This document shows positions 11,086 through 21,373 of a DNA stretch of 64,000 nt, piece by piece. Under the pieces are notes generated by a model that was given only the letters and a program-made list of their open reading frames with translations, was not told where the DNA came from and made no database searches. The translations under genes were made by a program, and so were the position numbers. Source of the DNA: Muricea muricata (taxonomy: Eukaryota > Cnidaria > Anthozoa > Malacalcyonacea > Plexauridae); the NCBI GenBank assembly GCA_963855995.1, contig OY979716.1:47387213-47451212 (forward strand). The letters are read 5' to 3'. Position 1 is the stretch's first letter; each line of letters starts with the position of its first letter.

Positions 11086-11547
11086 GTGTATTACTTGAGA
11101 AGTCAAAATGGTGGGGGGCTACGTGGTTTCCATGGAGCTAGAATACAGCGGGGGAATGGCCTTGGCAGTTTTTTCAAGAGTATTGCTCGTGTTGCCATAC
11201 CTTTGGTCAAGAAAGGTGTAAACGAAATTGGTCGAAAAGCAACAAAAACAGCTGTGAATGTTGGTCAAGACGTACTAGAAGGGAAAAGCGTAAAACAAGC
11301 AGTCGCAAGCAGAGGACGGCAAGCTGTTAATGATCTAGCAAAACAGGGTGTGGATAATATCAAACGCCAAATTGGGGGAGGTTCTAAGAGAAAGAGCGAA
11401 AATCAGTCCGGACCCTCAAAACGTTTAAAAACTGATTCTCGAAAGAAAGTCGTCACTTATACTCGCGCAAGTAAACGGAGAACATCACCACTCGATACAC
11501 AAGAAAATATTTTTTACAGTCCACCTACAGTGGCGGATCCAGGGTAA
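11086..11547 (+). CDS. Maverick core/pVI-like basic protein, C-terminus altered by a MITE
   Basis: Gly/Arg-rich start (GGGLRGFHGARIQRGNGLG), then an amphipathic helix (FFKSIARVAIPLVKKGV) and a Lys/Arg-rich tail with SKRLKTDSRKK. This is the pattern of adenovirus pVI/pX-like core proteins found in adintoviruses, which bind DNA or disrupt membranes (known for the relatives). Sited between penton and major capsid genes. The MITE at 11528-11729 replaces the last few codons with element sequence; the original stop lay just inside the following gene. Confidence 0.72.
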   Translation: MYYLRSQNGGGLRGFHGARIQRGNGLGSFFKSIARVAIPLVKKGVNEIGRKATKTAVNVGQDVLEGKSVKQAVASRGRQAVNDLAKQGVDNIKRQIGGGSKRKSENQSGPSKRLKTDSRKKVVTYTRASKRRTSPLDTQENIFYSPPTVADPG

Positions 11548-11729
11548 GTCAAAATAAATTATAGCAGCTCAATTTTAAATTCAAAATAACTTTAAACAAT
11601 GTCATAGGTTATGAATTTCAAAAGAATAAAATCTAACCAATGAAGTTGCTTTGAAGGTATTTTAAAATGTAAATATATCCTAGAATGAGCTGTGGTAATT
11701 TATTTTGACTTACGCTAGATCCGCCACTG
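11528..11729. mobile_element. hAT-type MITE between core and major capsid genes
   Basis: A 202-bp element with inverted ends CAGTGGCGGATC... and ...GATCCGCCACTG, continuing into taagtcaaaataaatta and its complement. It is flanked by an exact 8-bp duplication tccaccta at 11520-11527 and 11730-11737. Non-coding. Confidence 0.95.
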
Positions 11730-11744
11730 TCCACCTACTAAAAA

Positions 11745-13091
11745 ATGGCGCAAGCAGTAAATGTCCTTCATAAAGATTCATGTGGATGTGGAAAATCGGA
11801 ACTCGAATTATTTACAGTACCACCTACACATATTGAAATGAACAAGGGATTTTGGGAAAGTGTTGACCCTGTTGCAAGCGCTCAAACTTCTGACACTATT
11901 GAATTCCTTTGTGCCGCTAATCCCGACGTCTACACAGACCTGGCAAACAGCTACCTTCACGTGAAAGCAAAAATAACAAAGGCAAATGGTGCCGATCTGG
12001 ATGCCGTCGAACAAGTAGGCCCTGTGAACATGTGGATGCACGCATTATTTTCTCAAGTTGACGTTTTCTTAAACAATAAACTTGTTACACCTTCAAGCAC
12101 GGCATATCCGTACAGAGCGTACATAGAAACCATATTAAATTTTAGTAAAGATACCAAATCATCGCAGCTTACATCCGCGTTGTTTTACAAAGACAAAGCC
12201 GGGAAAATGAACTCTGTAAATCCTGTGGCAAATGCAGATGCTGTGAATACCGGACTAAAGGAGCGCTATAATCTTTCTAAGGAAAGAAAAATGGTTTCCA
12301 TGGAGGGAAAAATTCATTCTGATCTTTTTGCCCAAGAACGTTACATTTTGGGTGGGGTTCCTATTAAGCTCAAGCTTGTGCGAACAAGTGCTGCCTTTTC
12401 TTTGGTATCTTCAGCCGACCCAGCCACCTACAAAGTTGTGATAGAAGATTGTGTCTTCCGTGTACGCAGAGTCAATGTTTCTTCTACCGTCATGATCGGT
12501 CATACAGAAGCCCTCAATCATACCACGGCCAAGTACCCCATCAACAGAGTTGAATGCAAAGTGTTTTCCGCCCCAAGAGGGAACTACTCTGGAAACCAAC
12601 TCAATATCTTTCAGGGTCAATTACCTGATAGAATTGTCATTGGTATGGTTGATTCTACGGCCTTCAATGGATCTTTTAAGAAGAATCCATTCAATTTTAA
12701 AAACTACAATATGACCTATCTTGGATTAACTGTAAATGGGGAACATTTACCTAGCAAGCCACTACAGATAAAATTTGGCGATGCAGAAGGTGCCAACTAT
12801 GTATCGGCATTTCAGATATTGTTTGCTGGTTCAAACAAGTTGTTTCAGAACGAAGGAAATGGCATCACGCGTGACGAGTACGCTAGCGGCTACACATTGT
12901 TCGTGTTTGGTCTGACAGCTGATCTTTGCGCCAGAGATCATCTGCAACCCATTAAAAATGGTAATGTCTCACTGGAAGTTCAGTTTGGTACAGCTCTTAA
13001 CCTAGCTATAAATATCATGGTGCTCGGAGGGTTTCAAAACCTTATTGAGATCGACGCTAACCGCAACGTGCTCTGCGATTTTAACAATTAG
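11745..13091 (+). CDS. Maverick major capsid protein (double jelly-roll)
   Basis: An intact 448-codon frame. The blocks NKGFWESVDPVASAQTSDTI, MWMHALFSQVDVFLNNKLV and AYPYRAYIETIL are typical of the Polinton major capsid family (the C. elegans F54H12.2-like group), about 450 residues in relatives. The protein would form the hexon-type capsomer of a virion. The stop at 13089-13091 is one base before the protease ATG, so the two genes are packed as in a viral transcript. No internal damage was seen, unlike integrase and PolB. Confidence 0.85.
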   Translation: MAQAVNVLHKDSCGCGKSELELFTVPPTHIEMNKGFWESVDPVASAQTSDTIEFLCAANPDVYTDLANSYLHVKAKITKANGADLDAVEQVGPVNMWMHALFSQVDVFLNNKLVTPSSTAYPYRAYIETILNFSKDTKSSQLTSALFYKDKAGKMNSVNPVANADAVNTGLKERYNLSKERKMVSMEGKIHSDLFAQERYILGGVPIKLKLVRTSAAFSLVSSADPATYKVVIEDCVFRVRRVNVSSTVMIGHTEALNHTTAKYPINRVECKVFSAPRGNYSGNQLNIFQGQLPDRIVIGMVDSTAFNGSFKKNPFNFKNYNMTYLGLTVNGEHLPSKPLQIKFGDAEGANYVSAFQILFAGSNKLFQNEGNGITRDEYASGYTLFVFGLTADLCARDHLQPIKNGNVSLEVQFGTALNLAINIMVLGGFQNLIEIDANRNVLCDFNN

Positions 13092-13092
13092 A

Positions 13093-13584
13093 ATGAACAC
13101 CCTTCAAATTTTAAACGTGCTTCAAAGTGATCCATTCACCAAATCGGTTTTTACGAGTGTACTACCTTCAGATCGTTTACCAGATATTGTGCTAGAAAGA
13201 CCTAAGGGCTATATCGTAAACGTTGATGGTAGTGACAAACCAGGTAGCCATTGGGTTGCAATGTTTTTTCCGACGACACCCGATGGAGAGGGAGATGGAG
13301 TGGCTGAGTTTATGGATCCCTTGGGAGAAAAACCTAACCATTACAGCGAACACTTTAAAACGTTTTTAGAAAGCAATAGCAGTACTTATATTTATAATAA
13401 AAATGTCTTACAGTCGCCATGGTCTAATGTGTGCGGCCAGTACTGTTTGTTTTATGTATTACATAGATGTAGAAATATACCCATGTCAACTATTACTAAT
13501 ATGTTTACGAACGATAAGGAATGGAACGAAATGCTTGTAAGGGATTTTATATGTAAATGGTTTTTTGTGCAACAAACGTATTAA
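13093..13584 (+). CDS. Maverick adenain/Ulp1-type maturation protease
   Basis: A 163-codon frame. Catalytic residues visible are H in GSHWVAMFF, D in EFMDPLGE, Q in LQSPWSN, and C in VCGQYCLFYV. This is the His-Asp/Glu-Gln-Cys order of the C5/C48 clan. In relatives it cleaves capsid and core precursors. I chose the start at 13093 because the upstream in-frame sequence overlaps the capsid gene. Intact and tightly coupled to the capsid gene. Confidence 0.85.
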   Translation: MNTLQILNVLQSDPFTKSVFTSVLPSDRLPDIVLERPKGYIVNVDGSDKPGSHWVAMFFPTTPDGEGDGVAEFMDPLGEKPNHYSEHFKTFLESNSSTYIYNKNVLQSPWSNVCGQYCLFYVLHRCRNIPMSTITNMFTNDKEWNEMLVRDFICKWFFVQQTY

Positions 13585-13638
13585 AAGACAAACAAGTTAT
13601 TTCAGTTTCATAAATTTATTTATTTCATACGTCATACA

Positions 13639-14330
13639 CTATTTAAAGCATTTGTATGGTCGTCTAGCTAGTTGAGCCCGCCGTTTTCTAGCTTTAGGCC
13701 TAATCCCCTGCAAAGGTGGTATAGCAACGCTACTAGCTTCTTCTAGTTCGGGTTGATGTAGTGCCCCGATTTTATAATCTCGTATTGTTTTTAAGCGATT
13801 CTCATTTCTAACAATTCCCTCTATGATATTGACATCACTCAATGCTTTTGCGAAAAGTCTCCAACCATGAGGATTAAAATTTTTATCGGCGTCGTTAACA
13901 AGGTCTACCACATTGCTGCCTGGAATAGGTTTGCCCTCGTATACCAGCTGGGCTTTGTCATCCCATGTAATCAAATCTTTATTTTCCTTTAATTTTTTGA
14001 CAAGTGTTGGGCTCTAGTTTTCATCGTAGGAGGGACACTTTCTAGAATATCAGTTTCGATATTGTCCGGTAGATCTACAGGTTCTGGTTGTGTTTCCGAC
14101 TTCACTGTAGTCGGTTTAGAGGATACCACACTTACTTGAACCGGCTGACTCATTCTCTTGTCATAATAATTCAAGTAGCGTTGAAGAATTTGACTATATA
14201 GTCTAGCTTTTTCATGATCTTGAGTGATGTCTTGTCTCTTAAGTAAACTATCCATTTCCGAATCTAAATTATTAACTTGAGAGGTCAAAGGTGGAACCAA
14301 TGGCTTACTTTCTGTCGTATTCTCTGCCAT
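13639..14330 (-). pseudogene. Conserved Maverick minus-strand protein, one frameshift
   Basis: Two adjoining frames (14330-13989 and 13974-13639) read as one gene with a single frameshift near 14000. The first half is acidic and coiled-coil-like (LTSQVNNLDSEMDSLLKRQD). The second half has WDDKAQLVYEGKPIPGSNVV, a block I associate with a widely conserved but unnamed Maverick protein, and ends in a basic tail (RPKARKRRAQLARRPYK). It is convergent with the protease gene, with 54 bp between stops. Function unknown. Confidence 0.65.
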
Positions 14331-14370
14331 ATGCTCTGGAGCTATAGGACTAAACGCTTTACGTGTTCCA

Positions 14371-14449
14371 TTATTGAATCAAAAGACTAGCCAACTGTTC
14401 AACTATCGGTGTAAGGATTAATGACAAGAAGCCTTCCCCCTTTTGTAAA
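14371..14449 (-). pseudogene. Short hydrophobic Maverick protein, remnant
   Basis: The frame ends GEGFLSLILTPIVEQLASL, a glycine-plus-hydrophobic helix like small membrane-active Maverick proteins. Its 5' end runs into the terminal repeat with no plausible start there, so I take it as a remnant. The assignment rests on composition and position only. Confidence 0.35.
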
Positions 14450-14694
14450 AGTACAAAACGAGGACTGGACTTGTCGACTCGTGGACTTGTGGACCCGTGG
14501 ACTGATTTTTTTCTGAATTTTAATAAAATACAAAAAAAGCATTGCGGCACTGAATATATGATTTTCCTATTAATATGTACCATGCCGCATTGCCACGCTT
14601 TACCAGAAAGAATGATTTGATATATTCCTTGAGCTTTGTCTTATACAATATTTATTCGTTGCGAATAAACCAAAGGCAAGGTGTTTCCGTTGTC
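14450..14694. repeat. Maverick L right terminal inverted repeat
   Basis: This matches the reverse complement of 50211-50436 nearly base for base, ending in ggtgtttccgttgtc. The left copy has an extra 16-bp duplication near 14470. Coding sequence stops at its inner edge in both copies. The outer flanks differ completely, which marks the element boundary. Confidence 0.75.
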
Positions 14695-14895
14695 GGCACT
14701 TAAAAAAAACTTTAATTTGCTGCGAGGTTTAAATAAATCGGTTATTAAATTGTTTTTCTTCATAAAATGCAATGAACGACATAAGCGCATTACACGGATG
14801 CTACTCAAATTACATAGTGAGCAGTTACACGTTTTACTTTACACCATTGTTTTTTACGGTATATTCAACGTAACATACAGTATAATTGCTTAAAT

Positions 14896-15162
14896 ACTAG
14901 AAATACATGCATGCAGCAACCCCTCGCCACTAAGAGCATGCAAATATATTTTCGGAATTACATGAAGTACTTGAATGTGTTGTTGTCATAGCAACACGGC
15001 AATTGTTATTCTTTCTGTATATTTTTTCAAAATGACAAAATATTGAGTTTTTAATCCTTGTTTTATTGACAATTTTTTAAAATGGCACAACATTTGTCGT
15101 CGGTATGTTATTACGCCTAATGTAAGCTTAAATTTGGTATAAAATACGACCTACTAATTACA
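14896..15162 (+). repeat. R1 dispersed repeat, copy 2 (first half)
   Basis: This matches 3225-3490 closely from actagaaatacatgc to the taattac block, then stops abruptly. The missing second half is what is present at 24770-25260, so 9.6 kb may have been inserted into one R1 copy. Confidence 0.8.
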
Positions 15163-18100
15163 AACAGCAGAGCATTTTGTACGGAGCATGCGCCAACTTT
15201 AGCGCGCAATCCCTGGGGCGAGTTAGTGGAATTCAATATGGCGGCGTATGAATAGAGTGTTTCCTGGATTTGCCTGGCTTCAATACTCATAGAACGACCA
15301 CTTTAATGAACAAAAATACTTTAATATTTAATAAAAAACGTTAACCGATCCATCACGAAGGTTTTAACTTAAAAATTGATTATTTTGCTTTATTATTTTG
15401 CTTTTATGCTATGAATACAGGCAAGCTCGTACTTTTTGTTGTAGTTTTTGAAAATTCAGTCTATGAATATTACCCATCACTTGTCCAGTCCAAGTAGATA
15501 CGGATTAAAAACATTGGTATACAAGCTAGAAAGACATTGTTGACTGGTTCGGAAGGTTTAAGCAGTGTTATTACAAATAAAGCATAAAATATAAAAATAA
15601 ATGTGATTTAACTTGTCAAATTAATGCATATTCTGCACATAAAAAACTGCACAATTGTACACCAGTATACCAACTTTTGGGATTATTTCATGAAAATTGC
15701 AATTAAAAAGCATATTTAGATTGTTTTGTAATATCATTTCAACAAATCCTTAGCAGTAACATGCTAACAGCCAAGTGCAAAATTTGACACATGTCTGCAA
15801 CTTTTATTTAAGAAATAGAAAACGAGTCGCGTGCGTTTATAGTGTGATAATGCACGCGGGAAATGTTAGGAGAATACGAGAGAAGCGTGTAAAACACGAG
15901 GCGTAGCCGAGTGTTTTACACGTTTCTCGAGTATTCTCCTAACATTTCCCAAGTGCATTATCACACTATAAACGCACAAGACGAGTTTTTCTATTTCTTT
16001 TATAATATAAAAACGTTATTGCACAGCAAACAATATTTTCAAACAGATTGGTGATAAAATTCTCCTTACATGTTAGGATTGACGTCACGCAAATGCTTTT
16101 GCTCATTGCTTAGCAACAAGCTTACATTTTTAAGCGGCCGGCAAAGGAAGTGAACTTTTTAAGCAAAAACAAACAGATTTTCGATACTTATGATTTTAAA
16201 AAAGCTTTAAAAAGGGTAGGATTGATACAAGAAGTAATTTACAGCTGTTTTGCTGCATATGGCATGAGATTTTTGGCAAGAAAGTCGACTGAATCTGATC
16301 TTTTCGTCGTTCTGTTTTGTTTCTGTTTGCTGAAAGTATGGAAAATATTTTTCGTGTTTCGCCGATGATATGTCAACGAGTTTCTGTCCCGATAACAATT
16401 AAGGTACTTTCTTGATAAAATTAGTTTAGTTTTTGTAGTTTTCTTGCACTTTTTCACTGTTTTTTGTGTTTTCTCGCTGCCTTTTTAAAGTTTTGTCGAG
16501 TCGTTCAATCGAATTCGTACTCAGCGAAAACAGCTACGAATGTTTTTTTTTAAACTTTATCGTTCCGCTTTGCCCGGTTTTCTTTTGTTTTCAATCTGTT
16601 TTTTCTCCTTTATTTTCACGCCGTTTTTTTCTACATTATATTATAATTTGTGCATAAAAACTACTCTAAATGTGGTCACAGTATCCCGGGAAACAGGAGA
16701 CAAAACAAAAAAACCAGCGTGCTGCGTGCATTGTTGTGTTATAATGCACGCTCAGTAACCAATCACATTGCAGATTTTGCACTACTTGTATTATAAATAG
16801 AATTAAGGGGGTACAAAAGACTTTCATTACTTTATCAGGGTGCAAGCAACATTGTATCAAATTTTCATTTACAATGAGTGAATATATATCTATTATGTGA
16901 CTAGATGGATGAAGCAAAATATTATGAGATTACTGGATGTGCATCATTTAGGTAAAAAAAACATATCTTGCGCATTTTTCCCAGCATGCCCACTAACTTT
17001 ACCAGGACACTTGATATGAAAAGATAATTTTAGGGCATATTTCAGAGAAAGGCAATAGTCAAACCTTTGAGATATTTGCATTTATATGCCATGACACTAC
17101 AGGATTTCACAAGGCAAACATGCCTGTGTTAAACAGTACCACGAGAAATTTGAACAAATCAGTACAGCACTTCCTATATCATAACAGCAATACTCGATTC
17201 TCTTCAACATCATTTTGCAGCTATTTTTACTTTATAATAAGCCAATAGTGGAGCAACTTAAATAACATGTCATCACATGTCATCTGCACTACAGCAAATG
17301 CATTTGTTGATTGCCACATCTGGCGCATTTTTCCTATGAATGGTTCAAGCTTTAATAGAACAAAGTAGGATTTAACTTTCATGAAACACAATTTTTAATT
17401 AAAGGCAACGGCTATACTCTGCGAATCTGCAAGGGGAATATATGTCATTTTCTTCAAATTGTGTATTTTCAGACACTTATGATTCCTGATAAGATAGAAC
17501 AAACAACTTACTGAGCATACCTGTGGAACAAACAGTTCCTCAGCATCTACCAACAGTAAAATGAGAACACTTGCTTGTTTCCATGTAGTTAAACCCTGCC
17601 TCTGAAATTCTAACCATGAGTGGAAAATATCCATTTGTCGCCAATTTCCAAATAGCATTTCTTCGCACGTTTGCACTCGATTACGCTGTTATATCGTTGC
17701 ATACAAACACTGTGACTTATTTTGTTGAGAAACGTCTTATTACTCCGCCTGCCGTAGGCGAGGCGGAATTTTAAATTCGCCCCATTTCTGTTTTTTTCTT
17801 CTTTTTTTCGGTGTCAGAAGTCGGTGCAGCGCTCATGGGTGATACCGCTGGCACAAGCCTCGTGAGCCGACCTAAACACGGCGTTTAAACTCAATTTCTA
17901 GCGGAATATGTCAACAAAACACGCATTTTAACGTGTATGCTAGAACATCTAAACCGCAAGAAGGTTTTACGTGCAAAGATTTCTCATGCATAGTGTTTTA
18001 AAACGACAAATTCCACCGCGAAACTTTAGCGAGGAGCGATGAATCGCGGTTAAGTTTTAAGAGCGTGCTTCCGTCATTTTCTGTTGTGTTCCTACTTTTA

Positions 18101-20643
18101 AGGAAATTTAGAAATTTCTACACAAGAGCCAAACGCAAATTCTACTGAAATATCTATATACAAAACACAATTTTTGACATGTAATAGTTAACAAAAAGGG
18201 ACAGGAAGGTTCTTTATCAAAACATTGGTCCAGAAATGTTTTATAAAAAGGCAAATTTTGATAGACGCCATTATTCCATGATCAAGGAGTGAGTCTAGGA
18301 AATGTGTCCCTAATTCTAATCACGAAGTATTTATTGTGATTTCTTTCCTTGGTTTTTCTATTTCTACCTATGTTGAGATGCTGATATTTCGTGCAAAATG
18401 ATTTATTTGCTTGTGGGATCTCACACAATTATAAAAGGTAAGAGAAATTTTACATTCCAATTCCAGAAATTCATATGTTAGTCTAAAGTTCCCAACAAAT
18501 TATATCGTGGAAACTTCAGGCAGTGTGCTGCAGAATTGATTTAAATGATGCTATCAGGTTAATATATTTATGTATTGTATGCACTTTTAGTAAAATTTTC
18601 TTTACTTGCAGCCACCCAAAAATAAAACAGCCATATGTTGGTGGTATTATGACAAAAGAATCTTGTTTAATATATGTAGTATGAAAGTCTTTGATTTAAA
18701 TCAAATTCTACAAAATGCAATCTTACTGGGACTCTGAGCAGAGTGCCTGGCAAGTCACTCAGACATTGATTTTTGGTTATCTTAGTGATTACAAAAGATG
18801 TGCTAGCACTGTCTTAAAATGCCTTGGAAGGTACCCTAATAATTACTGATTTAAAAAGAAATTCGTTGGGCAGAACAAAAATAAGTGAATATACCACACC
18901 CCCAATGAACGCTCTAGTTACAGCCCTGCTTGGCCTTGTGATCATTTTCGTTTTGGCAGGCGGAGTGAACGCCTTAGCAGGCGTCTTGTTTTCCATGAAG
19001 AAATCAGCAAGAGACTTTAAAAAATTCTCTCAAAATACGTGTTTATGCGCCCGCGCTATTTTAGACAGCGACAACAAAATGCCCAGCTGAGCAGCTGTGC
19101 AGGATAATCGCGGGCTATTGCATTCTACTTGTGTTTTTGCAACAAACGTATTCCACATGCACTTTGATTTAGCAGGACAGTTTCTAGCGCTTTGTTTCCC
19201 TCTTATTTTCGTTTGTTCCTAACGATGATCGATTTACACTTGAGGAGAAAAACGTAGGCTTATGGATTACGTGCATTTTATGACAAGAATCGGTTGTATT
19301 AAAATAAAATTTGCCATCAGGCGGGCTGTGTCAGTTTTCGCATTCACATCGCTGTAAATGTAATTGGAATTTGACACAAAATTGTTGAATGAAGACAAGT
19401 CGTTTCGGCAATTGCATTTACTGAGTTAAATCCTGGACACTCAAGACTATTCCAGAAATGTTTGATTGAACAGAAATGGTATAATTCGTGATGCAGAGCC
19501 GCAATCATTGGCGTCATTATTGTTTTTGGCTTTGTGGGTACTTGGTCGGCAAGAATATATTGTGGACGGTGGTTTTTGATCAGGTCACTACAAAAAGTAG
19601 GTAAAATTGAAGTATGCTGTTATATTTTGTTTACGTCTTTCCCTGATGGAGTTTTGTTGCAATGATTTTGTGTGCTAGACAAGAGAAATTGCATGCGTTC
19701 ATGACTGGATTAGAATTCGAGCCTACTTGTTGTGTAGTGGTTAGTATCACATATTCAAGACAATTAGCTTTTCCTCCAAAAAGTTACTTGTAGTACCTAT
19801 CCTTCCACCGTCCAACCTTGATTTCCAGATGTAATTAGGCTTCATAAAAATTGGACTGGTTCGCTAAAAAAACGCGAGAACTTAAGGCTGATCGAAATGT
19901 GCACAGTTGGCGTCTGGAAATAAAAATTGACCTCGCACGCGATCGGCTTTGTGCACGCGCTTCATTTAACTGTTACTAGTTACATGGAGATTTAGAGTAT
20001 ATTGCTCGGCATTAATTTGCAATAACTGTATAGTTTTCGTGCTTTAATTCTGTTGCATTATAAACTATTTTATTTTGACTAATTGTGCGCGTTCGTTGTC
20101 GTTCAAACATTTGCCTTTCCCGAAAATTCCAGGTTTTCCTCCAAAATTATTTGCATATAGTTATAAAGTCTAGGTTTTTTTTGCAAAAAGTAAGCGCTCT
20201 ATCTGAGCTGGAAAAATTGGAACAACGGTGGAAAATTTTAATGAAAGTTCAAGTATATTTGTGGTGCCATGACGCTATATTTATTCCTCTGGGAATTGTT
20301 CGAATATCACTGCCGTATTCTACACCTGAAGTATAAAGGCTCGCAACATATTTCCCTTCGAACCCAACTTTTGTTTGGACAAAAATTTAAAAATTTGTTG
20401 TGTTGTGTGTCTAGAAGGAATATTTTATGAAATTGATGTTGCAAAAAAATTTGCTTTGCATTTTTGCTTTATAATTACCCAACACAGTGAACACCAGTTT
20501 CTTTTGTACACAACTTATTAACTTATTATTTCATTCGAAAATTTTCATTGTACATTTTTACACACATTTACACACGAAAATTGTATAATTCAGTCTGAAC
20601 AAGTCGATTTTACAATTTGCCAAAAATCATTTTATGGTTTTTT
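15163..20643. other. Gene-poor AT-rich region with repeat debris
   Basis: No credible gene. Short frames at 16150-16760, 17395-17676 and 18824-19090 lack family features. The last has one hydrophobic run (ALVTALLGLVIIFVLAGG), but its other frame is equally open. It contains the long hairpin at 15810-15999, a small palindromic GC block near 17745-17790 (ccgcctgccgtaggcgagg), and a second taatgcacgc motif at 16741. Confidence 0.5.
15810..15999. repeat. Foldback repeat with arms of about 80 bp
   Basis: The left arm runs from aagaaatagaaaacgag through gcgtttatagtgtgataatg and tgttaggagaatac to gtgtaaaacac. The right arm is its near-perfect complement, ending cgagtttttctatttctt. The loop is about 15 bases. 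Probably a MITE or the fused ends of a lost transposon; no clear target duplication. Confidence 0.8.
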
Positions 20644-21348
20644 CTATTCATTCAAACAGAGTTGTGTGAAGTTACTACCCCTTAAGTCATGTGTTTTTCC
20701 AAGGTCATCAAATAACTTATTAAGTTCTTCCAGCTTGCTTAGGAGAACCAATCCACCTTGGTTTCCATGTTGATGACTATCAAACATTGCTATTTTTTCA
20801 TTCTCAAAAAGAACTGCCACTGAATTAGCTGGTGGAAGAATAAGGACCCCTGAATTTCTTGTGCCTTCTTGTAACAAATTGATGAATGTTTCTTTCATCT
20901 CATCTACTATGAAGAATCCCAGGTCCTTTAATATTGTGAAATTCAAATCTTTGATCTTATTGACAAATTCCCAAACTTCTAGATTGAGTTGATTAGCTGG
21001 TAGCTGCAAACTATCGTATAAGAAGTTTCCAGTAAAAATTGTTTGTTTATAACTTTCTGTTAAATTCTCAATATCACTGTGACAACTTCCAATGGCAAAT
21101 TTGTTTTGCAAAAACTTTCTGCACCACAAAGATGCAATGATTGTACATGCATTACTTGGCTTTAATCTTCCAGTGATTCTAGTTTGACACACATTTTTTT
21201 GCAGAAAGCATTTAAGTATACCACTTGTGCTTTGGTACTTCTTCTCTTGTAGGTGTCTCTCATGTTGTTGCTCTTTTCGCACTTCACAGCTGACTTGACT
21301 AGGGCATGTAGTGTTTCCCCCTTTGTCATCAATTTCATGAAAATTCAC
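20644..21348 (-). CDS. RING/protease transposon copy B: cysteine protease, tegument-DUB-like
   Basis: A 234-codon frame homologous to 2254-3138. Putative catalytic residues: Q55 (NVCQTRI), C68 (SNACTIIAS), D190 and H192 (MFDSHQHG), with GVLILPPANSVAV before the Asp-His strand. The Q-to-C distance (13) and C-to-D distance (122) match copy A (13 and 121). In copy A the linker joins RING and protease in one frame. Here a stop and a run of ten Cs near 21402 separate them, so the native product is probably one polyprotein. Deubiquitinase activity is inference from residue geometry. Confidence 0.62.
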   Translation of the reverse strand: MNFHEIDDKGGNTTCPSQVSCEVRKEQQHERHLQEKKYQSTSGILKCFLQKNVCQTRITGRLKPSNACTIIASLWCRKFLQNKFAIGSCHSDIENLTESYKQTIFTGNFLYDSLQLPANQLNLEVWEFVNKIKDLNFTILKDLGFFIVDEMKETFINLLQEGTRNSGVLILPPANSVAVLFENEKIAMFDSHQHGNQGGLVLLSKLEELNKLFDDLGKTHDLRGSNFTQLCLNE

Positions 21349-21373
21349 TTTTGACGACTGTACATGAAGGTTG

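Noticed and set aside
17395-17676. 93-codon minus-strand frame
   Set aside because: No motif, no splice or promoter context, isolated in repeat debris.
18824-19090. Small membrane protein candidate
   Set aside because: The opposite strand is equally open and no repeat or family support exists.
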